From NCBI GenBank assembly GCA_964035575.1, contig OZ037839.1, positions 186,001-250,000 of the forward strand: a DNA stretch of 64,000 nucleotides. Direction: 5' to 3'. The position numbers and the translations under genes were made by a program. Under the pieces are notes generated by a model. It had not been told where the DNA came from and did no database searches. It saw only the letters and a program-made list of their open reading frames with translations. Shown here piece after piece: positions 53,221 to 63,536 of this stretch; positions within the stretch are counted from its first letter, which is position 1; each line of letters starts with the position of its first letter. Origin of the DNA: Rhynchopus sp. YZ270_cl-10 (Eukaryota > Euglenozoa > Diplonemea > Diplonemida > Diplonemidae).

Positions 53221-54660
53221 TCTAAAAAGGGAAAGCTTTCTTTGTTAAGCGTCGGTAGTCGACGTCGGCTGGTCTAGGTAAACCCTTTTTTTCCCCACCC
53301 AAAAAAGAAGTTTTTGTTTTTTCGTTCAAGATGGTTACAGTCCCGCCTCTAATTAGTGAATTTCTAATTTATAAATTCGACCAAATCTGAAAATATTTAA
53401 TTAGCGACTTTATAAATTAGAACGTCGCTAATTAAGATTTTATAAATTACAGCTTGCCCACCCAAATCCCAGTCTAAATCTCTACCAGACTCTCTGCATC
53501 TTTCTCTCATTTTCGATCATCATGTCTGTCTCCACCACGGAATGAACAAAAAAATGACAGCAGGCTGTCCTCACTGCCCCGGAGATTGTCACCATCACAG
53601 ACAACGACATGGCGGATGACAGAGAAGTTGAAAGTGCCAGCGCCTCACCGTTCATCGGCGGACGCAGGCACTGATGACAGACCGCACGCTGATGTGATGG
53701 CGTGGTGGAATGACGCTCACCCAGGACGCCATATTCCTGCTCCCACCATCTCCAAGTACAACACCCACAAAAAGAGAGCGGTTCGTACTTCACCCAAGGC
53801 TCTTGTGAACCCCGAGGAGCTGAAGAGGTTTCTCAACCTTACGGGAATACCCGCAAGTTCGGCTGGGCCATAACAGCCAATCGATTTGCGTCGCTTGCGA
53901 GGGGGATGGTGGTGAAGACGAGGCGGGACACGCCTCGGTGTAACCGACTCCTGGTGTCCAGGTCTTTTCATCTCGTGGGTGAAATAGACCATAAATAGAC
54001 CATATGGAGGCGAACGGCATGCGCGTACGCACCGTTTTTTACTTCCGTGTATCACTGATTACACACCTCCTTTTCCACATATTCCTCCAACAGAACCCAC
54101 ACAAACCCCGTCGTCACTTGTGCAGGCAAAAAAAAATTTCGGCTCCGCCGGGGAAAATAAATTCAATAACTTATTAGTATTCCCCCGAAAAATAAATTAA
54201 TTCACGACTTTATAAATTAGAACGTCACTAATTAGGATTTTATAAAATAAAACGTTATTAATAATAGGCGGGACTGTATAAGGGGATTTCGAAGCTTTTT
54301 GGGGGTTTCAAAAAAGCTTGGAGCAACTCGGTCATGAGGTAAAAAGTTAATTTTACTACATTTGCATGCCCGAAGAGTACTGATCACAGGTTTGCACCGC
54401 AATAGCAATCAAAGTGAAAAAGATAGTCATCAGGGGAAGTCAATCAACAACTCGGAATTGAAGTGCAGCCGTGTCCGTTGCTGCAGCAGTGCCAACATTT
54501 GGACAAGCACCGTAGTCTGCGTGTCCTTCTCCACACACTCACGCGGTCAAGGCTTCTCGAGGAACTGTTGATGTACTTCTCTGACTCGTTGGTGGGTAAC
54601 AAAAAATGGGGCAGGGGAAAGAAAGTAGAGTGCGGTGAAAGTGTTGTTAAAACAGAGTAA
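53221..54660 (+). repeat. Upstream module R, copy 4, interrupted
   Basis: R core split at GATGGTTA/TAAGGGG by the pogo-like element 53338-54276. The uninterrupted sequence is seen in the other copies and acts as an empty site. Confidence 0.85.
53338..54276. mobile_element. pogo-like Tc1/mariner element, non-autonomous
   Basis: 939 bp with ends CAGTCCCGCCT / AGGCGGGACTG and a TA duplication (53336-53337 and 54277-54278), confirmed by the empty site GGTTATAAGG in other R copies. Subterminal direct repeats (GACTTTATAAATTAGAACGT) lie near 53405 and 54195. A + strand frame at 53586-53873 includes VMAWWNDAHPGRHIPAPTIS, which resembles the CENP-B/pogo-type helix-turn-helix (W/F-F-PGR-I-STIS). There is no DDE catalytic domain, so it is a deletion derivative. 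Confidence 0.85.
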
Positions 54661-55007
54661 AAAAAGAGCGAATTTGGGGGAAAACACTCTTTTCAGACAC
54701 AGTTACTGGGGGCGTTTAGTATACGGTGCATAAATAAAGCACACGGGGTAATAAAGCCCATGAGGAAATACTACGGTGTCAATAGCTATCTTCACCCACA
54801 CAGGAAAAACGGGAAACGGAACAGCAGGAGAAGTTATTAGTTGTACGCTTCCATCTCTCCTTTTACTTTTTCTTTGAAAACTGATATGTTAACAAAAAAA
54901 GAGCCAAATAGACAAGGAAAGAAAGTGAAAGTCCTGAAGTACAGAAGGTGATGTGAGAAGGGAGGAGCATGAAAACAGTTAGAGCGACCGCAGAATTTCC
55001 CTTGTTC
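54661..55007. other. Fragment of block X; no gene
   Basis: Begins with the X-type AACACTCTTTTCAGACACAG; the remainder is unassigned. Confidence 0.5.
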
Positions 55008-55325
55008 GGGTGGGAGGAGAGGGCAGGCAAAGGCCAGAGGCAGTAAGCTTGCATGTTGTCAGTTCTTCTTGAAACCTTGGTTGCATGAATGGAGACTGAA
55101 TTGTTGCCGTAATTAATTGTGTGTCTCTTTTGTAAGACCGTGATTGCATCATATGGTCTGTCGACACAGAGGTCAAATTCGTAAGTACTCTTCATCAACC
55201 CTTGGTGTTCAAAAGGAAACAAAAACACACACGCTTGTCACCTAATTTTGCTGACAATAAATGCCCACCCCCTCCAGAACCCGACCACTAAAAATAGGGG
55301 TGCAACAAACATGTGTACAACAACA
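55008..55325 (+). repeat. Block S, copy 4
   Basis: Near-identical to the other S copies. 55325-55525 holds a short piece also seen near 49610 (AAATCTAACGTACA) and no gene. Confidence 0.75.
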
Positions 55326-55540
55326 AAAATGGGGGGAAATCTAACGTACACACTCTGTTGATTCTAAAAACGGGGGGGACCGGGATCCACTCGGAATACA
55401 TGTAGATACACAGATGGAAAAAGGGCCAAAGAGTAGTGAATTCAAGTGATGATCAGTTATCGAGAAACATCACTGGTCGTAAAACTTATAATCGGTATAC
55501 CTGGTATAACTTATAAATCGGTACCTACCCCCCCCCCTTA

Positions 55541-56946
55541 GGGGGCGCAGTGGTGTCTAAATCCCTGTACAAATACTGTCACAAACCCATTTTTTTGAAA
55601 TTTAGGTGAAGAAACCCACTAAAAAGGTCGTACCTGGCCGCAAATCGCCCTGGGGATCACCCAAATATCCCATTAAACCACCTGACGACCTCTACAGATA
55701 CTTTCCTGATTAAAAAAAATTGGTTTTTTGTGAAAAAATGACCAAAAATGTGTAACGCTTGTGTAACGCTTTTGGGTCAATTTTCAACACTTTTCAAAAA
55801 AAAATTCTAAGGAGACATTATGCCTTCTAAACACCCGAAAAACACCTCGGTCCACATCCGGTGGGGTCCCAGGGTGGAAATGTATGGTTTTTGGGGCTTT
55901 TAGGGGTCCTGTGTGGGCCCCAGATGTATTCTGCAGTGCCTGAAACGCCTAAAAAAGCAGCATTTCCCTCACTTCTTAGCATGTTTACACACATTAAAAC
56001 CCCCAAAAAATTGTCCACAGGTCCACATAAGTCCCCAAAACCACTCGAAAATGATTGCCGGACCCCACTGGGGGTGGAATAGACTGTTTTCAGATGGTTT
56101 TTGCCCATTTTGGTGACCCCAGATCCAAATTTCTCCGATGTCACACTTCTGTCACACTTCTGTCACACTTCCTAAATCACTATTTCTGGTTCCACGGAGC
56201 ACCTGTAAAGCCCCGAAAACCACTCCCATCATATTTGGGTGAGGTCCGGGGGTGGGAAAATATAGTTTTGGGGCTTTTTTGGCACCCCCAGAAATATTTT
56301 TTTTCAAAAAAAATACTCATTTTACCCTAAAAATACCTGTTCTTTGGGGTGTTCTTGGGATGATTCCCAAATGCCGACCCCAAAAGGGCCGCCGAAAAAG
56401 TCACAGAAGGCCAGAATTCGGCTCGGAATGGATGCGGGGACACCCAAATAGGCAGAAACCCCTACTTCCAAGTTAAAAAAACGCTTTTTTCTGGGCTATG
56501 AGATGCCCCCCTCCAATGTCACACTTATGTCACACTTCCTCATCCCGGCTAAAATGTGGTTTTTACGGCAAAAAAAAAATTCAAAATGTTCAGCAAAGGT
56601 GTACAAAAAAATAGACTTTTGGCCCCAAAACCCCCCAGAAATCGCTCTGTGGACACATCTGAGTGGAAAAAACCTCTTTTCCTCTTGTTTTGGACTATTG
56701 AAAAAAATTGAATTTTTTGATAAATCGCCCTGTCTCAAACCCCCTTAGAAAACGGTGAAAATGGGGTGAAAACGCTACAAAAAGTGTCAAAAAAAGTTCC
56801 CAAAAGTGCCAAAAAGGCATCAAAAAGTAAGAAATAGTCCCACAAATGTGTTTTCTGGGGTGGTTTTGTGTTTTCGGATATTTTTTTTACACTTTTTCAT
56901 GATTTTTTGGGGGGTGTGACAGAAAAAAGGGTCTCACTGCGCCCCC
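55541..56946. mobile_element. TA/G-run element E4 (1.4 kb)
   Basis: Ends GGGGGCGCAGTG and CACTGCGCCCCC, a perfect 12-bp inverted repeat. Both sides carry TACCCCCCCCCCTTA (55526-55540 and 56947-56961), a 15-bp direct repeat. The interior is non-coding; CACACTT and TGTCACACTTCTG motifs repeat near 56140-56170 and 56515-56540. Confidence 0.8.
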
Positions 56947-56961
56947 TACCCCCCCCCCTTA

Positions 56962-57762
56962 GGGGGTCCGACTCCCTAGTAAAATTTTGTCCGGTTTTCG
57001 TTTTTTTCAACATTCGGCCATTTCCCGGGCACCTCCGGGCGAATCCTGCCCCCAAAATAGGGTTTCTGGGCCCTGTAGGGCTAAATTCACCCTCTAGGTA
57101 CCCCAAAATATAAAAAAAATTGAAAAATATGGTGAAAAATAGGCTATTTTGGCCTTTTGGGCAACATAGCCGATTTTGACCAAATTTCCAAAAAATCAAA
57201 AAAAAGTCCAAAAAATAGACGAAAAAAGGCGTCTCTGCACACAATTTCGACCCAAAAATGTGTTTTGGGCCAATTGAAAACGGGGTTTCACCCTTTTGAC
57301 ACTTTTTTTGACGTTTTTTTGTGTTTTTAGGTGCAAAAACGTCCTTGGAACACCGGGGGTGTTCCAAGGATGTTCCAAGGACGAGAAAAAACACAAAAAA
57401 AGCGTCGCAAAATTGTCAAAAGGGTGAAAAACCGGTTGCAATTGACTCAACCCACTTATTTCCGTCGAAATTGTGGCCAGAGACGCCTTTTTTCGTCTAT
57501 TTTTTGGGGTTTTTTTTGGTTTTTTTTTTGGAGACACCATTTTTAGTCAAAAACCGGCCATTTTGCCTAAGGCCAAAAAACCGATTTTTCACCATATTTT
57601 TCAATTTTTTTTATATTTTGGGGTACCTAGAGGGTGAATTTAGCCCCACAGGGCCCAGAAACCCTATTTTGGGGGCAGGATTCGCCCGGAGGTGCCCGGG
57701 AAATGGCCGAATGTTGAAAAAAACGAAAACCGGACAAAATTTTACTAGGGAGTCGGACCCCC
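56962..57762. mobile_element. TA/G-run foldback element E5 (801 bp)
   Basis: TA (56960-56961) GGGGGTCCGACTCCCTAG ... inverse ... TA (57763-57764). Almost the whole element is one palindrome with arms of about 390 bp meeting near GGAACACCGGGGGTGTTCC. No coding capacity; open frames in it are mirrored and spurious. Confidence 0.85.
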
Positions 57763-57779
57763 TACCCCCCCCCCCCCTA

Positions 57780-58378
57780 GGGCAGTGCTGTAAGAATACG
57801 GGATACGTATCCGTATCCACTTTTTCATTTTTTTTACTAAGAATACGTAAGAATACGTAAGGTTAAAAAATACAGGGGTGTCCTCACAACCAGCGGCACT
57901 CACCCAGCATCACGCAGTACGGCTAGTGTCTGAAGTGTACTGAGATGCTTCCCACCTTCACTGTGCAACAGCAGCGAAGTACTCGCCTCGAGGCCATCTG
58001 TCTTCTTTTTCAAGGCAAGTGCTTTCGGACACGAGACAAGTATGGCGCAGGGCGTGAGTGGAGAGAGAGTCAGGACAGAGAGGGTGAAGTGAGAGAGTCA
58101 CTGTACGAGCAAGAGTCCCAGTCCAGCAAGTTTTAGCAAGAGTCACAGTCCTCCAGCTCCCCGCAACATCGTGCCAAACAAGACCCCGCAGCTGTCTCTC
58201 CCACACGCTCTGTACCGAGTTTTGTCTTATGTTGGGTGGGGTATGGGGTATATGGGCGGGTTGCCTTTTAAGGTGATCCAGAAAACAAGGGATACGGATA
58301 CGTATCCGGATACGGATACGTATCCGTATCCACAATTCTGAAAATCAACGTATTCTTACGTATTCTTACAGCACTGCC
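57780..58378. mobile_element. TA/G-run element E6, first copy
   Basis: Ends GGGCAGTGCTGTAAGAATAC and its inverse (the last C missing). A TA precedes it (57778-57779), but the right flank is GGGTCCCC, not TA. GGATACGTATCCGTATCC repeats lie near both ends. The CAGTG tip also resembles hAT ends. Arg/Ile repeats in a minus-strand frame come from GGATAC repeats. Confidence 0.75.
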
Positions 58379-58395
58379 GGGTCCCCCCCCCCCCC

Positions 58396-59211
58396 CCTTT
58401 CTGTGTATACACAGTATACACAGAAAACACAGTATACACAGTATACACAGTATACACAGAAAACACAGGGGATTGGGAGTGCAGTACAGTACAGTACAGT
58501 ACAGTACAGTACAGTACAGTACAGTACAGTACAGTACAGTACAGTACAGTACAGTACAGTACAGTACAGTACAGTACAGTACAGTACAGTACAGTACAGT
58601 ACAGTACAGTACAGTACAGTACAGTACAGTACAGTACAGTACAGTACAGTACAGTACAGTACAGTACAGTACAGTACAGTACAGTACAGTACAGTACAGT
58701 ACAGTACAGTACAGTACAGTACAGTACAGTACAGTACAGTACAGTACAGTACAGTACAGTACAGTACAGTACAGTACAGTACAGTACAGTACAGTACAGT
58801 ACAGTACAGTACAGTACAGTACAGTACAGTACAGTACAGTACAGTACAGTACAGTACAGTACAGTACAGTACAGTACAGTACAGTACAGTACAGTACAGT
58901 ACAGTACAGTACAGTACAGTACAGTACAGTACAGTACAGTACAGTACAGTACAGTACAGTACAGTACAGTACAGTACAGTACAGTACAGTAGCCTTATTT
59001 TGGCGTCGTTGCGGGTATTGGGGGATCTCGGGGGACTAGACTCGACACACTAGACTTGACAAAAAATACGTTGCTTTTTATTCGCTTTTTGTTCGCTTTT
59101 TCGTTCGCTTTTGGTTCGCTTTATTCGCTTTATTCGCCGGCGAATAAAGCGAATAAAAAAGCGAACCAAAAGCGAATAAAGCGAATTTTTTGTTCGCTTA
59201 CCATGTATGCC
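58396..59211 (-). mobile_element. Truncated, inverted E7 copy with ACAGT array
   Basis: Mirror image of 59845-60870: GTATACACA repeats, the ACAGT array, a 90-bp unique segment (GCCTTATTTTGGCGTCGTTG), GCGAATAAA repeats and the terminus GTTCGCTTACCATGTATGCC followed by TA. Its outer terminus is missing. Confidence 0.75.
58482..58991. repeat. Pentamer array (ACAGT), about 102 copies
   Basis: 510 bp, apparently perfect. Open frames (VQYST repeats) are artefacts. Confidence 0.97.
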
Positions 59212-59213
59212 TA

Positions 59214-59842
59214 GGGCAGTGCTGTAAGAATACGGGATACGTATCCGTATCCGGATACGTATCCGTATCCACTTTTTCATTTTTTTTACTAAGAATACGT
59301 AAGAATACGTAAGGTTAAAAAGTACAGGGGAGTCCTCACAACCAGCGGCACTCGCCCAGCGTCACGCAGTACGGCTAGTGTCTGAAGTGTGTTGGGATGC
59401 TTCCCACCTTCACTGTGCAACAGCAGCGAAGTACTCGCCTCGAGGCCCTCTGTCTTCTTTTTCAAGGCTAGTGCTTTCGGACACGAGACAAGTATGGCGC
59501 ACTTGTCGCTAGTACCCCGGTGGAGTTGGGGTAGTGCAGGGGGCACCGTGAGCAGAGCGGCGTGAGTGGAGAGAGAGTCAGGACAGAGAGGGTGAAGTGA
59601 GAGAGTCACTGTACGAGCAAGAGTCCCAGTCCAGCAAGTTTTAGCAAGAGTCACAGTCCTCCAGCTCCCCGCAACATCGTGCCAAACAAGACCCCGCAGC
59701 TGTCTCTCCCACACGCTCTGTACCGAGTTTTGTCTTATGTCGGGTGGCTTTTTAAGGTGATGAAAACAAGGGATACGGATACGTATCCGTATCCACAATT
59801 CCGAAAATCAACGTATTCTTACGTATTCTTACAGCACTGCCC
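59214..59842. mobile_element. TA/G-run element E6, second copy
   Basis: Same ends as 57780-58378, here with TA on both sides (59212-59213 and 59843-59844). It contains about 60 bp (near 59495-59560) absent from the first copy. It lies at the exact centre of the mirrored E7 pair. The flanks read CCTAGG on both sides, so a 6-bp CCTAGG duplication is an alternative to TA. Confidence 0.85.
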
Positions 59843-60064
59843 TAGGCATACATGGTAAGCGAACAAAAAATTCGCTTTATTCGCTTTTGGTTCGCTTTTT
59901 TATTCGCTTTATTCGCCGGCGAATAAAGCGAATAAAGCGAACCAAAAGCGAACGAAAAAGCGAACAAAAAGCGAATAAAAAGCAACGTATTTTTTGTCAA
60001 GTCTAGTGTGTCGAGTCTAGTCCCCCGAGATCCCCCAATACCCGCAACGACGCCAAAATAAGGC

Positions 60065-60684
60065 TACTGTACTGTACTGTACTGTACTGTACTGTACTGT
60101 ACTGTACTGTACTGTACTGTACTGTACTGTACTGTACTGTACTGTACTGTACTGTACTGTACTGTACTGTACTGTACTGTACTGTACTGTACTGTACTGT
60201 ACTGTACTGTACTGTACTGTACTGTACTGTACTGTACTGTACTGTACTGTACTGTACTGTACTGTACTGTACTGTACTGTACTGTACTGTACTGTACTGT
60301 ACTGTACTGTACTGTACTGTACTGTACTGTACTGTACTGTACTGTACTGTACTGTACTGTACTGTACTGTACTGTACTGTACTGTACTGTACTGTACTGT
60401 ACTGTACTGTACTGTACTGTACTGTACTGTACTGTACTGTACTGTACTGTACTGTACTGTACTGTACTGTACTGTACTGTACTGTACTGTACTGTACTGT
60501 ACTGTACTGTACTGTACTGTACTGTACTGTACTGTACTGTACTGTACTGTACTGTACTGTACTGTACTGTACTGTACTGTACTGTACTGTACTGTACTGT
60601 ACTGTACTGTACTGTACTGTACTGTACTGTACTGTACTGTACTGTACTGTACTGTACTGTACTGTACTGTACTGTACTGTACTG
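60065..60684. repeat. Pentamer array (ACTGT), about 124 copies
   Basis: 620 bp, the reverse complement of the ACAGT array at 58482-58991 but about 22 units longer. Confidence 0.97.
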
Positions 60685-60699
60685 CACTCCCAATCCCCT

Positions 60700-60868
60700 G
60701 TGTTTTCTGTGTATACTGTGTATACTGTGTATACTGTGTATACTGTGTTTTCTGTGTATACTGTGTATACTGTGTATACTGTGTATACTGTGTATACTGT
60801 GTATACTGTGTATACTGTGTATACTGTGTATACTGTGTATACTGTGTATACTGTGTATACTGTGTATA
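60700..60868. repeat. Nonamer array (GTGTATACT), about 18 copies
   Basis: 9-bp units with a GTATAC palindrome, one interruption (TGTTTTCTG). A short mirrored version is at 58399-58465. Confidence 0.93.
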
Positions 60869-61107
60869 CTCAGTACTCAGCACCCACTAGCTCTCAGTAA
60901 GCTCTCACAGCCTGTTACGTGTCCCACGGAGACGATCATAGATCACCCAAAGGCGAATAAAAGGCGAATAAAGCGAATAAAAAAGCGAACCAAAAGCGAA
61001 TAAAGCGAATAAAAAAGCGAACCAAAAGCGAATAAAGCGAACTTTTTATTCGCTTTTTTGGAAAAGCGAATAAAGCGAATATTTTGTTCGCTTACCATGT
61101 ATGCCTA

Positions 61108-62505
61108 GGGGGGGTCACAAGGGGGGAACCCTGCACTTTTTCAGGATTTTGTATATCCACGCGCAGAGCAGTGTCCGACCCCACAAGTCACTACCCAAAA
61201 CCCCCCAGAAAACGTCCTGGAGGCCCGAAAATACCAAAAATAGTGACCAGAAGTGACCAGAAAATCAAAATTCTGAAAAAAAAAGGGGTCGTGGGACAGG
61301 GTCTGTACCTTGCCTATTCCTATTTTTTAGCACATAAACAAGATATGGCCATGGCAACAGCCCATGACTCATATTCTAGGAAGTAAAGGATACATCTTGA
61401 CTAATGTCATCTAAGTGCGTTTGAATACAGCCAAAAGAAGACAAGACGGTCACCTGGCATCTGTATTTTGTGGGTCGTAGTGACCAATGTATACACACGC
61501 TTAGGTACCCACACCATTAATAGGCCAGGGAGTGATCAATTTAGGGAAGAAAATTAGTCAGGTGTAAATTATCAAGCAGATCTGCCGTCACTGCCTCACC
61601 CGGTGCCTCAGGGTACCTCCCCTTCAAAAAAAAACACCTCGTATGACTTTCCAGGTATTGCAATGACCAATTACCCCCCTTGGTTTTGCAGTTCAGTCTG
61701 CAATAGCCCTGTACTAGACACGTATATGGATATCCAGTCGTGGACTCGACTTAAGCACCGCCCCTCATCTGCCTTGTCTTCTTTATCTTCTTAGACCCAC
61801 ACTCAGATTATTGTGGGAGGAAAGAGACATCCCTCGTGGATACGGACAGGCACGCCACAACAGCGGCAAGAGCGGGGTGTCCTCAAAGCTCACAAGGGCA
61901 AGGGACGCCGTCTTGGGGAACTTACGCACACTGCTCCAATGTGGCAAGGCCAGACTGCTTGAAGACAAGCTGTGCGCAATGACCCGCGAGGATGCGCGTG
62001 GGAGGCCCAATACACCACACACGTCACTTCCCTCCCCTTTTCGCGCGTGTTCCTAACCCAATTTCACCAGGGCCGGCAGAATCGCCTCTGAGGACACCTT
62101 CAGCAGGCCCATTCCACAGTGGATACGGCGCTTTGCCTTTACTGCCATTCCACTGCGTCTACACAAGGATTTTAGAGCGGACTTGGCGTAAAACCGCCTA
62201 TACAGTATCCCCGACACTTTTCCCGCCCTCTCAATGCGTCCCAACGGTGTTTTTAATGGTTTTTGATTGTACCCCGATTTGAAAGGTGCCCAGGTACAAA
62301 CCCTGTCCCAGGCCGATTTTTTTATTTTGAAAAATTCGAATTAGACCCCCACAAGTGCTCAGAAGTGTCCAAAACCAGGCGGAATTGAATTGTAGGTCAC
62401 CTGGGGACCATATTTTCTGGTTTTTCGAGGTGATGTCCATTTTTTGCTCAAAAAAAATTTTTTTTGGTCGGGGTCCCCACTTTTTACATGGGATGTGACC
62501 CCCCC
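61108..62505. mobile_element. TA/G-run element E13 (1.4 kb)
   Basis: Begins GGGGGGGTCACA right after the TA that closes E7 and ends TGTGACCCCCCC before TA (62506-62507): a perfect 12-bp inverted end. The interior has small frames (for example 61811-62056) without recognisable similarity. Confidence 0.78.
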
Positions 62506-62507
62506 TA

Positions 62508-63534
62508 CCCCCCCCCCCCCCCCCCCAGTGTTCCTAATTTTGCGTTTAAAACGTTTAAAACGTTTTAAACGTTTTAAATTATTTAAAACGCGTTTTAAAC
62601 GTTTTAAACGTTTTAAACGTTTAAAACTCGAATAAAAAACGGGTGACAGTTCTGCACAAAAAAACGTAAAAAAAGTGGGGGGAATTTTTCGAATTTTTTT
62701 TTTCTGTATCAAAAATCATAGTTTTGGTGCATCTGGGGTCAATTTAGCCTGGTTTTTCTTGGTTTCTCCTGCTAACTTGTTTCCTGTACGGTACCCTAAT
62801 GAGTGCGCTAAAACCTGGCTGATCAAGCGCTTGGTGCCAGCATTTGATGTGTCAAAAATTCCCAGCGGGTTCCAGATGGGTAACAGGGTACTTAAGGCTG
62901 AGTATGACAGGGTCATGGTTCCTGTGAGAGCAGCCCTAGCAAAGAGCCTGCACATCTCGGTATACGTTGATGGCTGGAAGGCGCACAACGACGAGAAGGT
63001 GTTCACCCTTGTCGCGAGGGTGCGGATGCCCGCCCTGTAAGCACAAAAGTTTTGGAGGAGGACTTGCACAATGCGGAGGAGATCTGCACGCACCTGCATG
63101 AGAAAAAGATAAGTTGAGTGGGCTAGTGTGTGATGGGGACACCATGGGACACCACTGTGTCTTCTCTGTCCACAACAGCAGCGGCGGACGACCTGGAGAA
63201 GTTCATGCGGGTGGAGGACTCCCCTGGTAGAGCTGCTGCGATATCGACTAAGCTACCTGCAGGCGACAGCTGGCTTGCCGGAGCGATAGAGACTGTGGAG
63301 GAGACGGGAGCCTATCGCCACAGCGTACGCGCACCCTTACTGGACCACGACCCCGTGTCACCGTGGGAGTGGGATCGTACGCTGAATGACGTGCTGATCA
63401 CCAAAGCCAAAATTCACCACCGTTTTTTATTCGAGTTTAAAACGTTTAAAACAGTTTAAAACGTTTAGAATTTAAAACGTTTAAAACGTTTAGTTTAAAA
63501 CTAGCGTTAGGAACACTGCCCCCCCCCCCCCCCC
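62508..63534 (+). mobile_element. hAT-like element E8 with transposase remnant, in a C-run
   Basis: CAGTGTTCCTAA (from 62526) and TTAGGAACACTG (to 63518) are 12-bp hAT-type ends. Both are embedded in C-runs (19 and 16 C), consistent with an 8-bp duplication of C. TA lies outside each C-run (62506-62507 and 63535-63536). Subterminal GTTTAAAACGTTT repeats are dense at both ends. A + strand frame to 63040 holds AALAKSLHISVYVDGWKAH and ALKAEYD-like text, resembling the hAT transposase segment around the first catalytic Asp (DGW). Later frames are broken and the dimerisation region is not seen, so it is a decayed element. Confidence 0.72.
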
Positions 63535-63536
63535 TA

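Larger units (their letters stand above)
59845..61105 (+). mobile_element. TA/G-run element E7 with pentamer and nonamer arrays
   Basis: Ends GGCATACATGGTAAGCGAAC and its inverse, with TA on both sides (59843-59844 and 61106-61107). Inside: GCGAATAAA/TTCGCTTT inverted repeats, a short unique segment, the ACTGT array, a TGTGTATAC array and about 80 bp of unique DNA near 60870-60950. The GGCATA tip is shared with E1 and E2. Confidence 0.8.

Noticed and set aside
55526-55545. Telomere-like TTAGGG at CCCTTAGGGGG junctions
   Set aside because: A single copy per junction, explained by C-run, TA and G-run element ends; no telomeric array.
57958-58335. A minus-strand frame beginning with Arg-Ile repeats
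   Set aside because: The start is translated GGATAC repeats; the downstream part is not in the same frame in the second E6 copy.
58403-60883. Frames of 188-288 residues with VQYST repeats
   Set aside because: Translated ACAGT/ACTGT arrays; repeat artefacts.
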